From assembly GCA_903872555.1 (NCBI GenBank), contig CAIQLE010000410.1, positions 1 to 11,322 on the forward strand: a stretch of 11,322 bases of DNA. Reading direction: 5' to 3'. Shown in pieces: positions 6,292 through 11,322 of the stretch. The DNA is from an uncultured bacterium (GTDB lineage: Bacteria; Pseudomonadota; Gammaproteobacteria; Burkholderiales; Burkholderiaceae_D). Below the pieces are notes generated by a model. It ran no database searches. It had not been told where the DNA came from and worked only from the letters and a program-made list of their open reading frames with translations. Position 1 is the stretch's first letter. The number at the start of each line of letters is the position of its first letter. The position numbers and the translations under genes are program-made.

Positions 6292-7086
6292 TCAAACGAT
6301 GCTGCGCACCACGCCGCCATCGACGCGCAGCGCAGCGCCATTGGTTGCGGCAGATTTCGGACTGCAGACATAGGCCACCATGGAAGCGACTTCATCGGGC
6401 TGTATGAAGCGACGCAGCAAGGAGGTGGGACGTGCCTGCTCGAAGAAGGCCTTGGCAGCGGCATCAAAACTCAGGCCTTGTTCTTTTGCGAGCTTGTCGA
6501 AGAAATCTTTGGCGCCCTCAGTCAGGGTAGGACCGGGCAAGACACTGTTGACAGTGACTGCTGTGCCGACACAGGTCTCAGCTAATCCGCGTGCTATGGA
6601 CAGTTGCGCTGATTTGGTCATACCGTAATGAACCATCTCGGCCGGTGGGCAAATGCCTGACTCACTGGAGATGAATACGATGCGTCCCTGATTGCGCTGC
6701 TTCATGCCGGGCAGTACGGCACGCGACAGGCGCACACCACTCATCACATTGGTTTCAAAGAAGCGTAGCCAGTCAGCATCAGGAATGCTCTCAAAAGGCT
6801 TGGGGTCGAAGATGCCCAGGTTGTTCACCAGAATATCGATACGGTCACTGTGGCTGATCAGCTGTTCGCAGCCTGCTGCATGGGATGCATCCGCAGCGAT
6901 GCCCTGCAGAGTGGCCTCAGGCAGTGCAGCTTTGAGTTTGTGCAAAGCCTTATCGACGCCCGACTGGGTGCGGCCATTGATCGTCACGCTAGCACCTTCG
7001 GCTGCCAGTGCGTAGGCAATGGCATAGCCTATGCCTGCGGTTGATCCTGTGACCAGCGCATGCTGTCCCTTGAGTTGAAGATCCAA
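6292..7086 (-). CDS. SDR-family NAD(P)-dependent oxidoreductase
   Basis: This 264-residue classical short-chain dehydrogenase/reductase has the cofactor motif TGSTAGIG at residues 13-20, NNLG at 88-91 (usual NNAG), and the catalytic tetrad Asn113, Ser141, Tyr154 and Lys158 (YGMTK). The C-terminal PGPT and GAALRVDGG patterns are also typical. The substrate cannot be read from the sequence, and no SDR is part of the textbook lower meta pathway; it may handle a side product, an upper-pathway alcohol or diol, or a substituted intermediate. I place the start at a TTG at 7086: AGGAG lies 6 bases upstream and it gives a 13-bp gap from the preceding gene. An ATG at 7119 would overlap that gene by 20 bases and add 11 residues that do not resemble SDRs. 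It lies between the ABM-domain gene and the intergenic gap before dmpF. Confidence 0.88.
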   Translation of the reverse strand: MDLQLKGQHALVTGSTAGIGYAIAYALAAEGASVTINGRTQSGVDKALHKLKAALPEATLQGIAADASHAAGCEQLISHSDRIDILVNNLGIFDPKPFESIPDADWLRFFETNVMSGVRLSRAVLPGMKQRNQGRIVFISSESGICPPAEMVHYGMTKSAQLSIARGLAETCVGTAVTVNSVLPGPTLTEGAKDFFDKLAKEQGLSFDAAAKAFFEQARPTSLLRRFIQPDEVASMVAYVCSPKSAATNGAALRVDGGVVRSIV

Positions 7087-7099
7087 GCTGCTCTCCTGA

Positions 7100-7675
7100 T
7101 TAATGTGAATGCCCGGCATGCAGCCAGGGCTTGAGCCAGCGCGTGAGCTGGGGCGCAACGATCCAGGTCATGATGAAGACCACCATCAGCGTGAGTGACA
7201 TCACACGTACGATCAATGGCAAAGCAGCGAGCGTCTCTCCCAGCAATAAAGACAGCAGCAGCACGGTAGGGAAAATACCCACCCAGCTGACCACAGCGAC
7301 TTTCCAGCGCGGTGGAGGTTTCTGCTGACCGCCGGTCATGAACCAGTGCGCCATACCGATCACCTGATGGGTCTGCGCCTGACCTTCTGTCAGCGGTTCT
7401 ATCGCTGCCAGCCCTAAAGCACGTGCGGGCGAGTTTTGCCAGGCCTGCAAATGGTCTTCCGAATCGAAAGCAAATACCACGTGATACAGATTCGGTTCGG
7501 AGTCAGGCTGATCGCTGGGCCGCACCAGCTGGCCACCCAAATGACCGCTGAAAGCAGCGGCAGCTGCCATCAGCTGGCCCATCAGTTTTTCGAAGGCCAC
7601 TTCCTGACCCGCTTTGATACGGCGCGTCACTAGTACCGTGACGGCGCCCGGGTGAATGGTGGAAACGGAGCTCAT
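7100..7675 (-). CDS. ABM-domain protein with two C-terminal membrane segments
   Basis: This is a 191-residue protein. Residues 10-105 look like an antibiotic-biosynthesis-monooxygenase (ABM) dimeric ferredoxin-like domain: VTVLVTRRIKAGQE at the first strand, GHLGGQLVRP, then YHVVFAFDSEDHLQAWQNSP. Residues 124-147 and 153-175 are hydrophobic and should form a membrane hairpin, leaving a short His-rich tail. The combination resembles the COG3224 type of uncharacterised proteins. ABM-fold proteins include cofactor-free monooxygenases, heme-degrading enzymes and simple ligand binders, so a role cannot be assigned; detoxifying quinones or other reactive aromatic intermediates at the membrane is a possible reading from context. 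ATG 7675 has no clear Shine-Dalgarno. It sits 37 bases after dmpH and 13 bases before the SDR start, so it is very probably in the operon. Confidence 0.82.
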   Translation of the reverse strand: MSSVSTIHPGAVTVLVTRRIKAGQEVAFEKLMGQLMAAAAAFSGHLGGQLVRPSDQPDSEPNLYHVVFAFDSEDHLQAWQNSPARALGLAAIEPLTEGQAQTHQVIGMAHWFMTGGQQKPPPRWKVAVVSWVGIFPTVLLLSLLLGETLAALPLIVRVMSLTLMVVFIMTWIVAPQLTRWLKPWLHAGHSH

Positions 7676-7712
7676 GTGTCAGATCGTTTGCGTGAATGAA
7701 TCAATCAGCTGA

Positions 7713-8501
7713 TTACACAAAACGCATAGAGACCGAACCCAGATCCTGATAGCGCACGACGATGTTGTCGCCGGCCTGCACAGGAATCGCTTCTGTCACG
7801 CCGCCTGTCATGATGAAGGTGCCGGCAGGGATTTCCTGACCGCGCGCGCCCAGATGATTGGCTAGCATGGCGACAGCAGCGGCAGGATGGCCGAGCACCG
7901 CAGCGCCGGCTGCCATGGCCATGATCTGACCATTTTTTTCCAGCACCACGCCCAGCGTACGCAGATCAAGTTCTTCCACATCGCGTGAACGACCGCCGAT
8001 CACAAAGCGCGAAGCCGAAGTGTTGTCAGCGACCACGCTCTTCAGATCAAATTTGAAATCACGGTAACGACTGTCGATAATTTCAACCGCAGGAAGCACA
8101 AAATCAATCGCCGCCATCACGCTGCCTACGTGACAGCCCGGACCTCTCAGAGGTGCTTTGGTGACGACACAAATCTCGGCTTCCACCTTAGGGTGTATCA
8201 GTTCAGAAATTTGAATCTCACTGCCATCCTGACGTGACATGTAATCACTGACGAAACCAAACACGGGTGATTCCACACCCATCTGCTTCATCTTTGCAAA
8301 TGAGGTCAGGCCGGCCTTCAGGCCTACCGTTTTTTGTCCGCGCGCTTCTTTGCGATGACGTATCGCATCCTGAATGGCATAGGCATCTTCCCAGTCCATG
8401 TGCGGATAATCATCGGTAATCTTCAGCACATCGCGTGCTTCCAGTTCTGCCGTCTCCAGATGAGCGGCCAGTTTGTCTATGGTGGCTTGATCGAGTTGCA
8501 T
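7713..8501 (-). CDS. dmpH: 4-oxalocrotonate decarboxylase (2-oxo-3-hexenedioate decarboxylase)
   Basis: This 262-residue enzyme decarboxylates 2-oxohex-3-enedioate to 2-hydroxypenta-2,4-dienoate, with Mg or Mn, and in known systems forms a complex with the hydratase DmpE. It belongs to the hydratase/decarboxylase (MhpD) family: Lys62 in VGLKAGLTS, metal ligands Glu107 and Glu109 in HPKVEAEI, and Glu140 in VEIIDSR. HPKVEAEICVV and the DYPHMDWEDAYAIQ start favour the decarboxylase over the hydratase, and it follows a clear hydratase gene. ATG 8501 is preceded by a weak purine stretch (AAGAGAC). The gap from dmpE is 20 bases. The identity of each paralogue (DmpE or DmpH) rests on overall resemblance by eye. 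Confidence 0.9.
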   Translation of the reverse strand: MQLDQATIDKLAAHLETAELEARDVLKITDDYPHMDWEDAYAIQDAIRHRKEARGQKTVGLKAGLTSFAKMKQMGVESPVFGFVSDYMSRQDGSEIQISELIHPKVEAEICVVTKAPLRGPGCHVGSVMAAIDFVLPAVEIIDSRYRDFKFDLKSVVADNTSASRFVIGGRSRDVEELDLRTLGVVLEKNGQIMAMAAGAAVLGHPAAAVAMLANHLGARGQEIPAGTFIMTGGVTEAIPVQAGDNIVVRYQDLGSVSMRFV

Positions 8502-8521
8502 GCTTGTCTCTTGTATTAGGT

Positions 8522-9310
8522 TCAGATGAAACGCACGGATGTGCCGCCCAGACCGCCGACTGCGCTGTACAGGCTGTCGCCTGCTTTGACAGGCACCAGT
8601 GGCGACTGCGAGCCAGAGAGAATCACATCACCGGCCTTCAGCGAAATGCCGAGACGTCCCAGTGTGTTGGCCAGCCAGGCGACCGCATTCACCGGTGAGC
8701 CCTGTACCGATGCGCCGGCCGAGGTGCTGATGATTTCACCGTTCTTTTCCAGCACCATGCCCGCCAGTGCCAGATCCAGATCACGCGGGCTGCGGCGTGT
8801 GCCGCCGAGCGTAAAGACGCCGCAGGAGGCGTTGTCAGCCACGGTGTCCTGAATCTTGATTTTCCAGTCTTTGATGCGCGAATCGACAATTTCAAAGCAA
8901 GGCATCACGCAGTCGGTGGCACGCAGCACATCGGCGGCAGTTACGCCCGGGCCGGTGAGGTCGCGTGCCAGTATGAAGGCCACTTCAGCTTCTGCTTTGG
9001 GCGCAATCATTTTGCTGGTGTCGACCGCTTCGCCTTCATTGAACACCATGCCTGACAGCAGGTGACCAAAATCAGGCTGGTTCACGCCCAGCATGTCCAT
9101 CACGATCTTGCTGGTGACGCCAATTTTTTTACCGACGACGATTTCACCTGCATCCAGACGGCGCTGAATCATGCGCAACTGAATCTGGTAGGCGTCATCA
9201 ATCGTGATGCCGGGTTCACGATTGGTGAGCGGCTCGACAGGTAAGCAAGAGATCAGCGACTGATACAGTTCATCGCCGTAGCGTTCTATGGTTTGTTGGT
9301 TCATGGCCAT
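8522..9310 (-). CDS. dmpE: 2-hydroxypenta-2,4-dienoate hydratase (2-oxopent-4-enoate hydratase)
   Basis: This 262-residue enzyme adds water to 2-hydroxypenta-2,4-dienoate to give 4-hydroxy-2-oxovalerate, the aldolase substrate. Family marks are GKKIGVTS around residues 60-67, PKAEAEVAF with metal ligands Glu107 and Glu109, and FEIVDSRIKDWK with Glu140. The C-terminal LSGSQSPLVPVKAGD is characteristic of hydratases rather than decarboxylases. ATG 9310 has GGAG 9 bases upstream; an alternative ATG six bases inside (9304) would remove two residues. It lies 19 bases after dmpC. It is the same length as, and homologous to, the next gene, dmpH. Confidence 0.93.
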   Translation of the reverse strand: MAMNQQTIERYGDELYQSLISCLPVEPLTNREPGITIDDAYQIQLRMIQRRLDAGEIVVGKKIGVTSKIVMDMLGVNQPDFGHLLSGMVFNEGEAVDTSKMIAPKAEAEVAFILARDLTGPGVTAADVLRATDCVMPCFEIVDSRIKDWKIKIQDTVADNASCGVFTLGGTRRSPRDLDLALAGMVLEKNGEIISTSAGASVQGSPVNAVAWLANTLGRLGISLKAGDVILSGSQSPLVPVKAGDSLYSAVGGLGGTSVRFI

Positions 9311-9329
9311 GCCGGGTATCTCCAGTCAA

Positions 9330-10784
9330 TCAAAGTTTGATCATTACATTGCGCAGATCGGTATAAAACTCCAGCGAGTGCACGCCACCTTCGCGGCCTA
9401 TGCCAGAAGATTTGGAACCGCCGAAAGGTGTACGCAGGTCGCGCAGGAACCAGCTATTGATCCAGCACAGGCCCACATGCACAGCCGCTGCCATGCGGTT
9501 GGCTGTACCGAGATCAGAAGTCCAGATCGTGGTCGCCAGACCGTAAGGGGTGTCATTGGCCAGAGCAATTGCTTCTTCTTCGGTATCGAAAGGAGCGATG
9601 TGGCAGCAAGGGCCAAAAATTTCTTCACGAATCACTGAAGCGGTTTCAGGCAGGCCAGTCCAGATAGTTGGCTGTACCCAGTGGCCATGTGCCAGATCAC
9701 CTGTCATTGTGGGTGAGCCACCACCGGTCACAACAGTCGCGCCTTCAGCGCGTGCTTTTTCATAATAGGACAGTACTTTTTCTTTATGCTCAGCTGAAAT
9801 CAAAGGGCCCATGCCGACACCGGCCTCATGCGAAGCACCGATCTTCAGAGACTCGGCCTTGGTCTTGAGTGCAGCGACAAATTTTTCAAAGATAGGGCGC
9901 TGTACATAGACGCGCTCGGTGCCCAGACAGACCTGACCACAGTTTTCAAATGCACTGCGCGTAATACCTGCAACTGCTTTATCGAAATCCGCATCGGCAA
10001 ACACGATGCCGGCGTTCTTGCCGCCGAGTTCAAACGAGACTGGGCGCACACCTTTGGCCGCTGCAGCCATGATGGCTTCGCCGGTACGGGTTTCACCAGT
10101 GAAGGTAATGCCATCCACACCGGGATGACTGGTCAGGAATTCACCCGCCGAATTCGGACCAAAGCCATGCACCACGTTATAGACACCTTTAGGGATGCCG
10201 ACCTTGTTCATCACTTCACCCAGCAGCGTGGCGGTGGCCGGTGTTTCTTCCGAAGGCTTGACGATGACGGCATTGCCACAGGCCAGCGCAGGGCCGACCT
10301 TCCAGGTCATCAGCAAGAGCGGCAGATTCCATGGGCAGACCACAGCAACCACACCCAGTGGCGAACGCACACCGTAGCTGATGGCTGTGCCGCCATCAGG
10401 CGTCGTCATCTGGAAGCTTTCTGTGGGTGCGTTTTTGATGATATCGGCAAAGACCTTGAAATTGGCCGCACCGCGCGGGATATCAATGTGTGAAGCGAGC
10501 GAATGCGGCTTGCCGGTATCTGCCAGTTCGGCTTCCAGAAATTCATCGAAGCGGTTATTGATTTCATCGGCCACGGCATACAGCAGCTCAACCCGTTTGA
10601 CGACCGAGAGCTTGCCCCATTCGCCTGTGACCGCAGCGCGTGCTGCCTTGACCGCAGCGTCGACTTCGGCTTTGCCGGCTTCGTGCACCAGACCGATCAC
10701 ATGATTGTCGACCGGTGCGCGGTTTTCAAAAGTCTTGCTGGTAGCGATGAATTCGCCATTGATAAAGTTGTGGAATTGTTTCAT
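9330..10784 (-). CDS. dmpC: 2-hydroxymuconic semialdehyde dehydrogenase
   Basis: This 484-residue member of the aldehyde dehydrogenase superfamily oxidises 2-hydroxymuconic semialdehyde, the product of catechol 2,3-dioxygenase, to 2-hydroxymuconate with NAD, opening the 4-oxalocrotonate branch. Visible motifs are PWNLPLL with oxyanion Asn153, VKPSEETPAT at 176-185, FTG at 228-230, the general base Glu252 in FELGGKNAG, and the catalytic nucleophile Cys286 in GQVCLG. The C-terminal PFGGSKSSGIGREGG is intact. Length fits DmpC/XylG. ATG 10784 is preceded only by a weak GGAAAA. It lies 42 bases after the GlcG/HbpS-like gene and 19 before dmpE. Confidence 0.95.
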   Translation of the reverse strand: MKQFHNFINGEFIATSKTFENRAPVDNHVIGLVHEAGKAEVDAAVKAARAAVTGEWGKLSVVKRVELLYAVADEINNRFDEFLEAELADTGKPHSLASHIDIPRGAANFKVFADIIKNAPTESFQMTTPDGGTAISYGVRSPLGVVAVVCPWNLPLLLMTWKVGPALACGNAVIVKPSEETPATATLLGEVMNKVGIPKGVYNVVHGFGPNSAGEFLTSHPGVDGITFTGETRTGEAIMAAAAKGVRPVSFELGGKNAGIVFADADFDKAVAGITRSAFENCGQVCLGTERVYVQRPIFEKFVAALKTKAESLKIGASHEAGVGMGPLISAEHKEKVLSYYEKARAEGATVVTGGGSPTMTGDLAHGHWVQPTIWTGLPETASVIREEIFGPCCHIAPFDTEEEAIALANDTPYGLATTIWTSDLGTANRMAAAVHVGLCWINSWFLRDLRTPFGGSKSSGIGREGGVHSLEFYTDLRNVMIKL

Positions 10785-10826
10785 GGGATTTTTCCGTGAT
10801 GTCGATAGTCGTTTAAAGCAATCTTC

Positions 10827-11279
10827 TTATGCCAGGCCTATGGCCTGCAGTCCTGCACGCGCACAGTCCTCGTCTTGTTCTGCCGAGCCACCTGAGACGC
10901 CTATGCCACCGATGCGCTGACCCTTCTCGACGATGGGCAGGCCGCCGCCGAACACTACCAGTCGCGGACGCTCCACCAGTCCGACCCGCAGTGCTTCATC
11001 ACCAGCGAGTATGTCCATCCATTTCGAGGTAGGAAAACCAAAGCTGGCTGAGGTATAGGCCTTGTCGATAGCGATATCGATGGAGTGCAGGAAAGCACCC
11101 GGCATGCGCAGAAAACCGGCCAGTACACCGGCGCTGTCCGTGATGGCCACATTGATGGCAATCCCCAGACTATGGGCATGCGCCACCGTGGCCTGCAGGG
11201 CGATGCTGGCAGCTTCCGATGAGATCACCGCCTGACTGACGCTGAGCGGGGCGACGTGGTTTGGTTGAGTCTTGTTCAT
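10827..11279 (-). CDS. GlcG/HbpS-family protein (putative heme-binding)
   Basis: This 150-residue protein has the GlcG/HbpS fold signature: AINVAITDSAGVLAGFLRMPGA at about residues 41-62 and the C-terminal GGLPI, then GGIGVSGGSAEQDEDCARAGL. Family members bind heme or related cofactors (HbpS of Streptomyces) or are found beside oxidative catabolic genes with unknown role (GlcG). No signal peptide is evident, so it is probably cytoplasmic. It is the first gene of the operon visible here, 42 bases before dmpC. A role in protecting or assembling an iron enzyme, such as the ring-cleavage dioxygenase expected upstream, is possible but not shown. The start at 11279 has no strong Shine-Dalgarno; the last 43 bases of the window hold nothing I can identify. 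Confidence 0.88.
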   Translation of the reverse strand: MNKTQPNHVAPLSVSQAVISSEAASIALQATVAHAHSLGIAINVAITDSAGVLAGFLRMPGAFLHSIDIAIDKAYTSASFGFPTSKWMDILAGDEALRVGLVERPRLVVFGGGLPIVEKGQRIGGIGVSGGSAEQDEDCARAGLQAIGLA

Positions 11280-11322
11280 AGCGATTAAGGTGGAATGACG
11301 GGTTGAGGTTAGCGGTGGTCAG

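Noticed and set aside
9828..10493. 221-residue plus-strand ORF opposite dmpC
   Set aside because: Antisense to a clear aldehyde dehydrogenase; composition is shadow-like and there is no homology by eye.
1..11322. CRISPR arrays, tRNA or rRNA genes, insertion sequences, integrase or toxin-antitoxin genes
   Set aside because: No regularly spaced repeats, tRNA-like folds, transposase motifs or terminal inverted repeats were seen; reading by eye could miss degenerate remnants.

Overview
The window looks like a piece of a betaproteobacterial chromosome, probably Burkholderiales and possibly an Oxalobacteraceae-type genome. This is an inference from moderate GC, the protein sequences and the phenol/catechol-type meta-cleavage gene set; there is no rRNA or other marker to settle it.

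The main feature (about 3.85-11.28 kb, all on the minus strand) is most of the lower meta-cleavage pathway for catechol degradation. In transcription order it encodes a GlcG/HbpS-like protein, 2-hydroxymuconic semialdehyde dehydrogenase (DmpC), 2-hydroxypenta-2,4-dienoate hydratase (DmpE), 4-oxalocrotonate decarboxylase (DmpH), a membrane-anchored ABM-domain protein, an SDR oxidoreductase, a 182-bp AT-rich gap with a sigma-54-like promoter, acylating acetaldehyde dehydrogenase (DmpF), 4-hydroxy-2-oxovalerate aldolase (DmpG) and 4-oxalocrotonate tautomerase (DmpI). Together these carry 2-hydroxymuconic semialdehyde through 2-hydroxymuconate, 2-oxohex-3-enedioate, 2-hydroxypentadienoate and 4-hydroxy-2-oxovalerate to pyruvate and acetyl-CoA. 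The ring-cleavage dioxygenase, phenol hydroxylase, semialdehyde hydrolase (DmpD) and a regulator are not in the window; the operon probably continues past the right edge. A perfect 10-bp stem-loop follows the last gene.

Downstream of the operon on the same strand is a membrane-anchored TAXI-type TRAP solute-binding protein with an extra cytoplasmic C-terminal region, preceded by a dyad-symmetric candidate operator. No TRAP permease is adjacent.

The left part (0.3-2.25 kb) is unrelated to catabolism. On the plus strand is a translationally coupled pair: a YkgJ-type cysteine-cluster protein and an uncharacterised protein whose C-terminal part resembles GNAT/aminoacyl-transferase folds. Facing it on the minus strand is a small stand-alone SET-domain methyltransferase. 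A bidirectional rho-independent terminator separates the two units. These three genes could form a small protein-modification module, but that is only a hypothesis. The first 300 bases hold no convincing gene.
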